Assembly: GCA_023228765.1 (NCBI GenBank)
Contig: JALOAM010000012.1
Span: 1-34,391 of the forward strand
DNA from: Dehalococcoidia bacterium
GTDB lineage: Bacteria > Chloroflexota > Dehalococcoidia > UBA2979
DNA length: 34,391 bases
Direction: 5' to 3'
Numbering within the stretch: the first letter of the stretch is position 1; every line of letters begins with the position of its first letter. Shown here one piece after another: positions 1-7,545 of the stretch. Under the pieces are notes generated by a model, which saw nothing but the letters and a program-made list of their open reading frames with translations, was not told where the DNA came from and ran no database searches. Position numbers and translations under genes: made by a program.

Positions 1-1
1 C

Positions 2-781
2 TACGCCTCGTTCTACGGCATCGCCCCCGACCGTGAATGGTCCGACCCCTCGATCCGCCGCGTCCTGCTCATCGACCGGCCCGAGGGTGAACCGACCGCC
101 CGCTTCGGCATCCGCGAGTTCCACTTCCCGTTCGACTCGATGCGCGTGGTGGACATGGCTCGTGCCGTCTTCGACGACTCCGCGGACATCGAGGCGTTCG
201 GCAACGTCGAGGTGGAGCACGGCGGCTACCGCGAGTTCTTCGTCTGCACTCACGGCAGCGTGGACATCTGCTGTGCGAAGTTCGGCGTCCCCCTCTACAT
301 GGGGGCGCGCCGTCGCTACCCGGAAGTCCGTGCCTGGCGCATGACCCACTTCGGTGGACACCGCTTCGCTCCCACCGCCTGGGAGTTCCCGGACGGCTAC
401 AAGTGGGCCTTCCTCGACGGTGAGTCGGCCCGCCACGTCCTCGACCGTGACGTGCCGACCGAGGACCTCCTCCTGAAGGTGCGCGGCTGGAGTGGCGTCC
501 CCAACCGCGTCTCGCTCCTCGACCGCGCCGGCCTCGAGGAGTTCGGGTGGGCCTGGCTGGACTACCGCAGGAGCGGCGACATCCTCGAAGAGGACGCCGA
601 GGCCCGCCGATGGCGCGTCCGCCTCGACTTCGAGTCGCCGTCGGGCGAGCGCGGCGCCTACGAGGGCGTCGTCGTCGGGGGCCGCGATCTCGTCGAGAGC
701 GGGTGCGGCCCCCACTTCGGCGAAGCCAACCACGAGGTCGCCGAGTACCAGTTGGAGTCCCTTACCCGCCTCCCCGTCTGA
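2..781 (+). CDS. Sucrase/ferredoxin-like (Suc_Fer) family protein, 5' truncated by window edge
   Basis: The reading frame is open from base 2, so the N-terminus lies outside the window; an internal ATG at 140 is unlikely to be the start because the family-like sequence continues upstream of it. The visible part has the family hallmarks: a Cys-rich FVCTHGSVDICCAKFG stretch, then THFGGHRFAPTAW. Suc_Fer proteins have a thioredoxin-like ferredoxin fold and, where studied (yeast Apd1), bind a [2Fe-2S] cluster through Cys and His; a late CGPHFGEANH segment could supply ligands here, which is inference. It stands 58 bases upstream of four siderophore-binding lipoprotein genes, so a role as cytoplasmic ferric-siderophore reductase is likely. 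The family call is firm and the function is inferred from context. Confidence 0.8.
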   Translation, partial: YASFYGIAPDREWSDPSIRRVLLIDRPEGEPTARFGIREFHFPFDSMRVVDMARAVFDDSADIEAFGNVEVEHGGYREFFVCTHGSVDICCAKFGVPLYMGARRRYPEVRAWRMTHFGGHRFAPTAWEFPDGYKWAFLDGESARHVLDRDVPTEDLLLKVRGWSGVPNRVSLLDRAGLEEFGWAWLDYRRSGDILEEDAEARRWRVRLDFESPSGERGAYEGVVVGGRDLVESGCGPHFGEANHEVAEYQLESLTRLPV

Positions 782-801
782 CGCTGACGATCGCATTCAC
801 A

Positions 802-824
802 TGCCCTCGCACCGTGCGAGGGCA
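802..824. promoter_or_regulatory. 10-bp perfect inverted repeat upstream of the first FepB gene
   Basis: TGCCCTCGCA (802-811) and TGCGAGGGCA (815-824) are separated by three bases. It begins 21 bases after the reductase stop and ends 15 bases before the first lipoprotein ATG. As RNA it would fold into a very tight hairpin with no T-tract after it, so it could be an operator, an mRNA processing or stability element, or a weak terminator. It matches neither the Fur nor the IdeR/DtxR consensus I know. Confidence 0.5.
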
Positions 825-839
825 GAAAGGCTCGTGCTC

Positions 840-1955
840 ATGACCCCGGTGCTGCTGGCTGAGCGCCCCTCAGCCCTCCTGCTTCCCGACCCCATCGAGG
901 ACACACCACCCCTCGATACGACGCGCCGTCAGTTCATCACCGGCGTCGGCGCTGCCGCCCTCGCGGCCGCGTTCCTCGCGGCGTGCGGGGAGGACGACGC
1001 GGACGGGACGCCCGAGGCGACCGACGCGGCGGACTCGCGGTTCCCGATCCGCGTGACGCACAAGTTCGGCACGACCGAGGTGCCTGCGCCACCGCAGCGC
1101 GTCGTGTCGCTGGGGTTCAGCGACCACGACCCGTTGCTGGCCCTCGGCGTCGTCCCGATTGCTGTCCGGTACTGGTACAGCGACGAGCCGGTGTTCCCGT
1201 GGGCGCAGGACCGGCTTACCTCGGGCCAGCCGCCGATCCTCGACATCCCGCCGGGTGGGGAACTCGACTTCGAGGCGGTGGCTGCGCAGGACCCCGACCT
1301 GATCGTCGCGGTCTACTCCGGCATCTCCGAGGAGGATTACGCGCGCCTCTCCCAGATCGCGCCGACGATCGCGCAGTCGGCCGACTTCATCGACTACGGG
1401 ATGCCGTGGGACGAGACGACGAGGCTGATCGGCCAGGCCCTCGGCCTGGAGGACGGCGCCGAGGAAGTCATCGCCGAGGTCGACGCGAAGAACAGCCGCA
1501 TCCGGGACGAGCACCCGGGCTTTGTCGGCGCCAGCGGTGTGGTCGCGGTCATGGGGACCGACGGCAACATCGCCGTCTATTCGCCCCAGGACCTCCGCAC
1601 CCGTGTGCTCACGTCGCTCGGGTTCGAGGTGCCGGCCGAACTGGCGTCCCGCTTCGGTGACGACTTCAGGCTCGACCTCAGCTCCGAGTTGATCAACCTG
1701 CTCGAGTCCGCCGACGTGATCGTCTGGCGCAACGAGCGCGCCGAGGTCGAAGGGCACCCGATCTACTGGACGCTGGACGTGGCGAAGGAGGGCCGGCATG
1801 TCTTCCTCGAGGGGATGAACGCCAGCGCCTTCGGGTTCAACACCGTCCTGAGCCTGCCGTACTTCATCGACTCGTTCGTCCCGGAGCTCGAAGCGGCGCT
1901 CGATGGCGACCCGGCAACGGTCGCCGCGATCCTGTCGGAGGGCGTGGACGCATGA
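840..1955 (+). CDS. Iron-siderophore ABC transporter substrate-binding lipoprotein (FepB-like), paralog 1
   Basis: 371 residues. An N-terminal Tat lipoprotein signal has Arg-Arg at residues 29-30 (TTRRQFITG), a hydrophobic Ala-rich stretch, and a lipobox LAAC with Cys49, followed by an acidic Asp/Glu linker. The rest is a class III (Peripla_BP_2) binding fold: a strand with PPQRVVSLGF, then DPDLIVAVYSG, then SQIAPTI, typical of ferric-siderophore binders. The start at 840 is chosen because AGAAAGG lies just upstream; an in-frame ATG at 801 would put the start before the inverted repeat. The gene overlaps the next by the ATGA at 1952-1955. It is closest in sequence to paralog 4 (shared KEGRHVFL and ALDGDPAT near the C-terminus). 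The ligand is unknown. Confidence 0.9.
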   Translation: MTPVLLAERPSALLLPDPIEDTPPLDTTRRQFITGVGAAALAAAFLAACGEDDADGTPEATDAADSRFPIRVTHKFGTTEVPAPPQRVVSLGFSDHDPLLALGVVPIAVRYWYSDEPVFPWAQDRLTSGQPPILDIPPGGELDFEAVAAQDPDLIVAVYSGISEEDYARLSQIAPTIAQSADFIDYGMPWDETTRLIGQALGLEDGAEEVIAEVDAKNSRIRDEHPGFVGASGVVAVMGTDGNIAVYSPQDLRTRVLTSLGFEVPAELASRFGDDFRLDLSSELINLLESADVIVWRNERAEVEGHPIYWTLDVAKEGRHVFLEGMNASAFGFNTVLSLPYFIDSFVPELEAALDGDPATVAAILSEGVDA

Positions 1956-2986
1956 CCCCCAAGGCCACTCGACCCCTCAGCACAACGCGCCGCCAGTTCA
2001 TCGCCGGCGTGGGTGCTGCGGCACTCGCAGCCGCCTTCCTCGCCGCGTGCGGGGAGGACGAGGATCCCGAAGCCTCGCCGACCTCGACGTCCATGACGTC
2101 CACCGCGACGCCGACCGGAACACCCGGCACGCGGATCGTGTCTCACAGCCTCGGAGAGTCCGAGGTCCCCGCCGAGCCGAAGCGCGTCGTCGCCCTCGGC
2201 GAGGAGTGGATGCTCTCCGATCTCCTGAGCCTTGGTATCCAGCCGCTCGCCTCCTCGGCGTCCGGGCCGGAGGTGTCGTTCCTCGGCGGTGTCACGTCGT
2301 TGTACGACGTCGGCGAGGTGGAAGCGCTCAGCAACAGTGAGCCGGACTTCGAGCGCATCACCGCGCTGGAGCCCGACCTGATCATCACGAGCACGGTCGT
2401 CGCGGAGAACCTCGGCGACGGGCTGGGACTGCTGCAGGAGATCGCGCCCGTTGTGGCCGTACCAGTAGCTGGCCCGGACTTCCGTGCTGAGTACCGGACG
2501 TTCGCGGCCGTGTTCGGCAAGGAAGCCACCGCCGAGGAACGCCTCGCCGAGTACGACTCGGCGGTCGCGGAGGCGAAGGCGGACATCCCCGAGGGCGTCA
2601 CCACCTCGGTCGCGTCGATCTTCGACCCGAACTACATCCGCGTGTACGTCGCGCCCGGCTCCACGCTGGTGGACGTGCTCGTAGACCTCGGTGTCGCCCT
2701 CGACCCGGACGAGGAAGCGCTGCCCGCCACGCTGAGCGCGGGACGCTCGGAGATCACCGGCGAGCAGGTGAACCTGCTGCAGGGCGACCACGTCATCCTG
2801 CTCCAGTCCGAGGCGTTCGACGAAGCCACCGTCGTCGAGTCCGTGGAGGCGCTGCCGCTGTGGCAGACGCTGCCCGCCGCGCAGTCGGGGCAGGTCCATG
2901 TCGTCGATCGCTTCGCGCATCCCGGCGTCGCGGGCCGCATCCAGGCCGTGAAGGACCTCGGCGCGATCTTCGCCGGAGGCGAATGA
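1952..2986 (+). CDS. Iron-siderophore ABC transporter substrate-binding lipoprotein (FepB-like), paralog 2
   Basis: 344 residues, translationally coupled to paralog 1 by an ATGA overlap. The Tat lipoprotein leader is short (Arg-Arg at 13-14, TTRRQFIAG, lipobox Cys33). It has the class III binding-protein pattern: EPKRVVALGEEW, then LEPDLIITSTV, then QEIAPVVAVPV. Its ligand domain differs clearly from paralogs 1 and 4, and the C-terminal half (FDPNYIRVYVAPGS) looks like the iron-siderophore/hydroxamate binder group. It is probably anchored on the outer face of the cytoplasmic membrane and delivers a ferric complex to a permease not encoded in this window. The family is confident; the ligand is not known. 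Confidence 0.88.
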   Translation: MTPKATRPLSTTRRQFIAGVGAAALAAAFLAACGEDEDPEASPTSTSMTSTATPTGTPGTRIVSHSLGESEVPAEPKRVVALGEEWMLSDLLSLGIQPLASSASGPEVSFLGGVTSLYDVGEVEALSNSEPDFERITALEPDLIITSTVVAENLGDGLGLLQEIAPVVAVPVAGPDFRAEYRTFAAVFGKEATAEERLAEYDSAVAEAKADIPEGVTTSVASIFDPNYIRVYVAPGSTLVDVLVDLGVALDPDEEALPATLSAGRSEITGEQVNLLQGDHVILLQSEAFDEATVVESVEALPLWQTLPAAQSGQVHVVDRFAHPGVAGRIQAVKDLGAIFAGGE

Positions 2987-3032
2987 CCGCCGCCGCCGCC
3001 AACGGGCCCCGAGGAGGAAGGAAGCACCGCCG

Positions 3033-4067
3033 ATGACCCCCGTCCTGTTGCTCGATCGCCCCGCCCCGCTGGTCGACGGCATAGTCGAGGCATCACCCCT
3101 CGACACCACCCGCCGCGAGTTCCTCACCGGCGCCGGCACGGCCGCGCTGGCGGCCGCCTTCCTCGCCGCGTGTGGAGACGACGACCCGGAGGCAACACCG
3201 ACCGCCACGGACGCGCCCACGACCCGCACCGTGGACTCGGCACGCGGCCCCGTCGAGATTCCGATCGCGGCGCAGAGCATCATCCCCGTCGACCCCACCA
3301 CGAGCCTCGCGCTGGTTGATGTGGGGATCGAGCCACGGGGTGCCCTCAGCGATTGGTTCACGGCCGAGTACTGGCCGGCGAACTACGTCGACGCGCTCTC
3401 TACGCGCTCCTCGATCGGATCGGGCGGCGTCCCCGACGTCGAGCTGATCGCGACCCTTGCCCCGGACCTCGTCATCGGCGCCGAGTGGTGGAGTGACCCG
3501 GCGGTATACGACCAGCTCTCCGGGATCGCGCCCACGGTCGTGATCGGCGAGGGCGTCACGGACTGGAAGGCGATCGCGCGCAAGGTCGCGGACACCGTGG
3601 GACGGAGCGAGGTCCTCGCCGAGCTCGAACGCGAGGTGGACGCGCTGGCGGAGGACATCAAGTCCCGCCACGCGGAGGTGCTCGGCCGCACGCGGTGGGC
3701 GGTCATCTCGGCCTACCAGGACCAGTGGTATCTGAGCCTGGAGGACGCGTACCTCCCGACGCTGCTGGTGCAAGCCGGCGTCCAGCTCGGCAGCGCCGCC
3801 GCCGGTCTGCCCGGCGGCGTGCAGGCGTATTCGTACGAGCAGTTGCAGTCACTGGACGACGTGGACGTCATCCTCTTCCCGGCCGACAACGTGACCGGCG
3901 AGGCGATGCCCGGCCTGGAGCCGCTGTTCGAGCACCCGCTCTGGCTCTCGCTGCCCGCCGTGCAGGAGGGCCGCCTGTTCGGGTCGCCTGACCTGGACCT
4001 CCAGTCGTTCGGTTGGGCGCTCCAGGCGCTCCAACGGCTCGATGGGCTGCTCACGGAGCTCGAGTAG
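3033..4067 (+). CDS. Iron-siderophore ABC transporter substrate-binding lipoprotein (FepB-like), paralog 3
   Basis: 344 residues, starting 46 bases after paralog 2 with a strong GAGGAAGGAAG ribosome site. The Tat lipoprotein leader has Arg-Arg at 27-28 (TTRREFLTG) and lipobox Cys47. The mature part has LAPDLVIGAEWW, then SGIAPTVVIGEG, and a C-terminal DVDVILFPADN and LPAVQEGRLF, all normal for class III siderophore binders. It has the shortest linker after the Cys and is the most divergent of the four. Its first seven residues nearly match those of paralog 1 (MTPVLL), supporting origin by tandem duplication. The ligand cannot be told from sequence. Confidence 0.88.
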   Translation: MTPVLLLDRPAPLVDGIVEASPLDTTRREFLTGAGTAALAAAFLAACGDDDPEATPTATDAPTTRTVDSARGPVEIPIAAQSIIPVDPTTSLALVDVGIEPRGALSDWFTAEYWPANYVDALSTRSSIGSGGVPDVELIATLAPDLVIGAEWWSDPAVYDQLSGIAPTVVIGEGVTDWKAIARKVADTVGRSEVLAELEREVDALAEDIKSRHAEVLGRTRWAVISAYQDQWYLSLEDAYLPTLLVQAGVQLGSAAAGLPGGVQAYSYEQLQSLDDVDVILFPADNVTGEAMPGLEPLFEHPLWLSLPAVQEGRLFGSPDLDLQSFGWALQALQRLDGLLTELE

Positions 4068-4105
4068 CCCGCACCACCCGCGCTCGCACTCCGGAAGGAG
4101 CCCCG

Positions 4106-5227
4106 ATGTCATCCAGCGTCCTGACCGCGCCACCCCGCCTCCCCCGACCGATCGAGGCCCTCGAACCGATCGAGGACACGACGCGCCGCCAGTTCATCAC
4201 TGGCGTCGGCGCTGCCGCGCTGGCGGCCGCCTTCCTCGCCGCGTGCGGAGACGACGACGACCCCGCGGAGTCCACCCCCGAAGCGACCTCCGAGGTGCGC
4301 TCGATCGAGCACATGTACGGGACGACCGAGATCACCGGCATCCCGTCGCGCGTCGTGACCGTGGGGTGGACCGAGCAGGACGCCCTCCTCGCGCTCGGGG
4401 TCGTCCCGGTCGGGACGACGGCGTGGGTCGGTGACGCGCCCGGAGCGATCCACCCGTGGGCCGAGGACGAGCTGGGCGATGCCGCGCTGCCCGAGGTCCT
4501 CGATGATGGCGACGGCATCCAGTTCGAGCGGATCGCCACGCTGGAGCCCGACCTGATCGTTGCGCTGTACGTCCCGATGGGACTGTCGCAGGAGGACTAC
4601 AACCGCCTCTCCGCGATCGCGCCGACGATCGCGCCGCCGGCCGGCGTCACTGACGGTGGCATCTCCTGGCAGGATCTCACCCGCACCGTCGGCATCGCCG
4701 TCGGGAAGGAGGAGCAGGCCGCGGAGGTCATCGCCAGCGTCGAGGCGCGGTTCACCCAGGCGAAGGAGGATCACCCCGAGTTCGTCGGCGCCTTGGGCAT
4801 CAACGCCTACCCGAGCGGCGACAGCTACCAGGCCTACCCGCCGCCGGACCCGGGTGGACAGCTCATGACCGCGCTCGGGTTCGTCGTGCCGCCGGTGATC
4901 GTCGAAGAGGCAGCCGGCGCCGCCTGGGTGGAGATCAGCGCGGAGCGCGTCTCCATCTTCGATATCGACGTCGTGCTCTGGCTGGTCGAGGACGACGCGA
5001 AGCGGGAGATGCTCCTCGCTGATCCCCTGTACGCCGGCCTCGATGTCGCGAAGGAAGGCCGCCACGTCTTCCTCGCGTACGACGGCCCGACGAGCGTGCT
5101 CGCCTCGGCGACCTCGATGCAGACCGTTCTCAGCCTGCCGTTCCTGCTCGACGCTGTGGTGCCCATGCTCGCCGCCGCCCTTGACGGCGACCCGGCCACC
5201 GAGCCCACGATGGAGGGCGCTGCCTAG
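4106..5227 (+). CDS. Iron-siderophore ABC transporter substrate-binding lipoprotein (FepB-like), paralog 4
   Basis: 373 residues. The ATG at 4106 follows GGAAGGAG at a good distance, 38 bases after paralog 3. The Tat lipoprotein leader has Arg-Arg at 27-28 (TTRRQFITG) and lipobox Cys47, followed by GDDDDP. Conserved blocks are SRVVTVGWTEQDALLALGV, LEPDLIVALYVP and SAIAPTIAPP. The order of motifs and the C-terminal half (KEGRHVFL, TVLSLPFLLD, ALDGDPAT) place it closest to paralog 1, so 1 and 4 are probably the most recent copies and flank the more diverged 2 and 3. It is the last gene of the array; a strong hairpin begins 16 bases after its stop. Confidence 0.9.
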   Translation: MSSSVLTAPPRLPRPIEALEPIEDTTRRQFITGVGAAALAAAFLAACGDDDDPAESTPEATSEVRSIEHMYGTTEITGIPSRVVTVGWTEQDALLALGVVPVGTTAWVGDAPGAIHPWAEDELGDAALPEVLDDGDGIQFERIATLEPDLIVALYVPMGLSQEDYNRLSAIAPTIAPPAGVTDGGISWQDLTRTVGIAVGKEEQAAEVIASVEARFTQAKEDHPEFVGALGINAYPSGDSYQAYPPPDPGGQLMTALGFVVPPVIVEEAAGAAWVEISAERVSIFDIDVVLWLVEDDAKREMLLADPLYAGLDVAKEGRHVFLAYDGPTSVLASATSMQTVLSLPFLLDAVVPMLAAALDGDPATEPTMEGAA

Positions 5228-5243
5228 CCCCCGTCGCATACGC

Positions 5244-5283
5244 CCCTCGGCAGCGCTCTGACTCGAGCGAGCGCTGCCGAGGG
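5244..5283. terminator. 15-bp perfect stem hairpin between convergent genes, likely bidirectional terminator
   Basis: CCCTCGGCAGCGCTC (5244-5258) pairs perfectly with 5269-5283 across a 10-base loop. It lies between the end of the FepB array (5227) and the end of the cupin gene on the other strand (5294). There is no long T-tract on either side, as is common in high-GC genomes, so its terminator role rests on stem strength and position. Confidence 0.7.
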
Positions 5284-5293
5284 AGCTCGGGGC

Positions 5294-5650
5294 CTAGTCG
5301 GCCGCGTACTCCTCACGTACGGGCGCGAACACCTCGATGAGCACGGATGCTTCGAGGGCGACCGCGGAGTGGGGCACATCGCCCGGGATGAGGTAGGAGT
5401 CGCCGGGGACGACCTCGGCCTCACGGTCGCCGATGCGGAAGCGGACGCGGCCCGTGATGACCGTGCCGGCCTGCTCGTGCGGATGGGTGTGCTCCGGCAC
5501 CACGCCGCCCTCGGCGAGTTCGAAGCGGCAGAGGGTGTGGCCGTCGCCTGAGACGAGCGTCCGGCGGACCACGCCCGGGAGCATCTCGATCGGGTTCGTG
5601 TCCCCGAACGGGCGGACGCGGATCTGGGCCTTCTGGACCTCGGATGTCAT
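5294..5650 (-). CDS. Small cupin-domain protein
   Basis: 118 residues, starting at the ATG whose upstream GGGAGG is well spaced; the frame stays open further upstream but that part has no family-like sequence. It is a single cupin_2 barrel: motif 1 is PEHTHPHEQAGTVITGRVRF (metal-binding His, His, Glu pattern) and motif 2 is PGDSYLIPGDVPHSAVAL with its His. Such one-domain cupins bind a divalent metal and act as small dioxygenases, isomerases or ligand sensors; nothing nearby tells which. It is next to, and on the same strand as, the universal stress protein gene upstream (71-base gap), so the two may be co-transcribed. Confidence 0.85.
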   Translation of the reverse strand: MTSEVQKAQIRVRPFGDTNPIEMLPGVVRRTLVSGDGHTLCRFELAEGGVVPEHTHPHEQAGTVITGRVRFRIGDREAEVVPGDSYLIPGDVPHSAVALEASVLIEVFAPVREEYAAD

Positions 5651-5720
5651 CGGGCCTCCCTGCTTCTGGACTTCCGGAGTCCGCCGATGATGGACGGGGG
5701 CGAGCTCTCCGAGGAGCAGA

Positions 5721-6218
5721 CTAGCCGACGTGGCCACCGCCCTCGTCTTGCCAGCGCTCCTCCGCCAGGGAGCGGGGTGGCTCGGGGCGGTGGATGCGCA
5801 CCATGAACACAGGACATGGCGCGGTGCGGAGCACCTTCGACGCGACTCCACCGAGGCCCTGCTCGTCCTCGTCGGCGCCCAGGCCTTGCGTGCTCATCAG
5901 GATGAGATCGGCAGTCAGCTCGCGCGCGGCCTCGACGATGGCGCGCGCCGGCGAGCCCGCACGTACCTCGGCGGCGACGTTTTGGACGCCGCCCGAGGTG
6001 AGTTCACTGACGTGACGGTCGAGGTACTTGCGAGCGAGCTGGCTCTGCTTGTCCTGCGCCCCGCTCTCGGAGGTGCCGTGCATCGGGGAGTCCTCTGCCG
6101 GGACGACACCGAGCAGGGTGACGCGCGCGCTCAGCGGACCGGCGAGATCGGCGACATAGGCCAACGCGCGCTCGCCGTACGACGAGCCGTCCAGCGTGAC
6201 GAGGATGTGCTTGAACAT
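5721..6218 (-). CDS. Universal stress protein (UspA family)
   Basis: 165 residues from MFKHILVTLDGSSYGERAL, the standard Usp beginning; GAAGAGGG precedes this ATG. A start 16 bases further upstream (MTEEGS) is possible. The Rossmann-like fold shows DGS at the nucleotide site, AEVRAGSPARAIVEAA in the middle and ADLILMSTQGLG near the end. The usual ATP-binding signature G-x2-G-x9-G-S/T is altered here: the loop is GLGADEDEQGLGG, acidic and one residue longer, with Gly in place of the final Ser/Thr. ATP binding may therefore be weak or absent. The role is probably in stress survival; the target is unknown. Confidence 0.88.
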   Translation of the reverse strand: MFKHILVTLDGSSYGERALAYVADLAGPLSARVTLLGVVPAEDSPMHGTSESGAQDKQSQLARKYLDRHVSELTSGGVQNVAAEVRAGSPARAIVEAARELTADLILMSTQGLGADEDEQGLGGVASKVLRTAPCPVFMVRIHRPEPPRSLAEERWQDEGGGHVG

Positions 6219-6374
6219 GGAACCCTCTTCCGTCATGCGGTCCTCCTCCATCATGGGGACGCGCCGGCTGTCAGACCGTGCCGGCGCCATGTCCGAGACC
6301 GCAGTTCGAGTGTACGGGACGGGCCCGGCCCGACCTGGGTCTTTAGTCCCGGCGGTGCCGGGCTCAAGAGCCTG

Positions 6375-6791
6375 CTACCGGTAGCCCCCGCCGAGGATTG
6401 GGTCCGGTCCGATGATGTAGTGCGCAAACTCCCGCGCCACCTGGTTCGCCTCGTGCCGGTCGCCGAACAGCGCGGCCTCGTCGCTGTCGTCGTCCACCGG
6501 CCGCACTTCGTGCGCGCCCGTCCGCGCGACCCGGTCGAGGTCGTCCCGGACGGCCTCGACGCGCGCGGGATCCACCTCCGGCGGTCGGAGACTGCGGTGA
6601 AGGAACTCGCGGTTGCCGGTGAGAGCGTGGAGGACAGCCTCCGCCAGCGGCCCGCGCCGTCCGCCCCAGGCCGCGATGAAGTGCAGACAGGGCTCGGCGG
6701 GCGGTTGCATCGGCGGGATTGGGATGGCCTCGAAGTCCGCGAGGTCAACGCGCTTCCGGCATTCGGGCATAGGACATCGCACGGTGGCCAT
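6375..6791 (-). CDS. Hypothetical protein with N-terminal CPMPEC motif
   Basis: 138 residues. I do not recognise the family. The N-terminus (MATVRCPMPECRKRVDLADF) has two Cys four residues apart, and a Cys-Leu-His (PCLHF) follows some 30 residues later; together these could form a small zinc site. The remainder is soluble, mostly helical and charged (ARVEAVRDDLDRVARTGAHEV), ending in GGGYR. The start is the ATG at 6789-6791, where the compact Cys motif begins; the frame continues upstream over the neighbouring gene but only as a shadow. It is divergent from the lipoprotein gene at 6859 with a 67-base gap that must hold both promoters. Confidence 0.6.
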   Translation of the reverse strand: MATVRCPMPECRKRVDLADFEAIPIPPMQPPAEPCLHFIAAWGGRRGPLAEAVLHALTGNREFLHRSLRPPEVDPARVEAVRDDLDRVARTGAHEVRPVDDDSDEAALFGDRHEANQVAREFAHYIIGPDPILGGGYR

Positions 6792-6858
6792 AGGGGGAGT
6801 GTAGGCGGGAGCGTGGGGTACGGTGGAAGCGGGGTCACGGGAGGGACTGGACGGCGCT

Positions 6859-7545
6859 ATGCGAGGAGCTCGGGCATTCGCGATCGTGGGAGGCGCGCTG
6901 CTGGCGCTCGCCCTCGTGGCCTGCGGATCTGACGGCAAGGTCACCATCGCGGGCCAGGACGGCACCGAGATCGACATCTCCACCGCTACCGCCACGGCGA
7001 CCGCCTCCGCGGAGGCCTCGCCCTCCACCGCCCCGACCGAAGGCGCCACGCCCGCGGATGGCGCGGCGACGCCGACGCCCGGCGACACGACACCCACCGC
7101 GATGCCGGACGACGACGATGACGACGATGCGACCCCGACGCCGTCAGCCACCTCGTCGCCACAGGCTGGAGACCGCCTCGGCGCTCCGTACGGCAGCGCC
7201 GACGTGCGCGCCGCGATTGAGTCCGGCGCTGGCTCGTTCGCCGTCGACGACGAGGTGGAGCAGCTGTGTCCCGACACGTCCGTCCCGGGCACGGCGTTCC
7301 GCGCGGAGGGTGACGCCCTCTGGTCCCTCTGGGTCTACCCCGACGCCGAGGCCCGCGAAGCCGACTGGGTCATGGAAGACGGCCAGCTCGAGCCGCAGAC
7401 TGACGACTGCGAACTGCCGACCGGCTTCAACTACTTCAACGCCAACGTCGTCATCGCCGTCCTCGAACGTGGCTCGGGCGCCGAGGACGTCCGCGACGCC
7501 TTCCTCTCGCTCGGCTCGGGCGGGAGCGGCGACGACGAGGACTAG
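6859..7545 (+). CDS. Secreted lipoprotein of unknown function with Ala/Thr/Pro linker
   Basis: 228 residues from the ATG at 6859 (an in-frame GTG at 6823 is an alternative). It has a type II signal peptide: MRGAR, a hydrophobic stretch, and the lipobox LVAC with Cys22. Residues about 40-110 are a low-complexity Ala/Thr/Pro/Glu linker with a run of Asp, typical of a spacer lifting a domain off the membrane. The globular C-terminal half contains EQLCPDTSVPGTAFRAEGDALWSLWVYPD, with two Cys (also DDCELP) that could form a disulphide. I do not recognise the domain. Its stop shares CTAG with the stop of purD on the other strand. Confidence 0.7.
   Translation: MRGARAFAIVGGALLALALVACGSDGKVTIAGQDGTEIDISTATATATASAEASPSTAPTEGATPADGAATPTPGDTTPTAMPDDDDDDDATPTPSATSSPQAGDRLGAPYGSADVRAAIESGAGSFAVDDEVEQLCPDTSVPGTAFRAEGDALWSLWVYPDAEAREADWVMEDGQLEPQTDDCELPTGFNYFNANVVIAVLERGSGAEDVRDAFLSLGSGGSGDDED

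Noticed and set aside
1763..3361. A 532-codon minus-strand open frame across two FepB-like genes
   Set aside because: Shadow of plus-strand genes with convincing motifs; its translation is Arg/Gly-rich with no family-like pattern.
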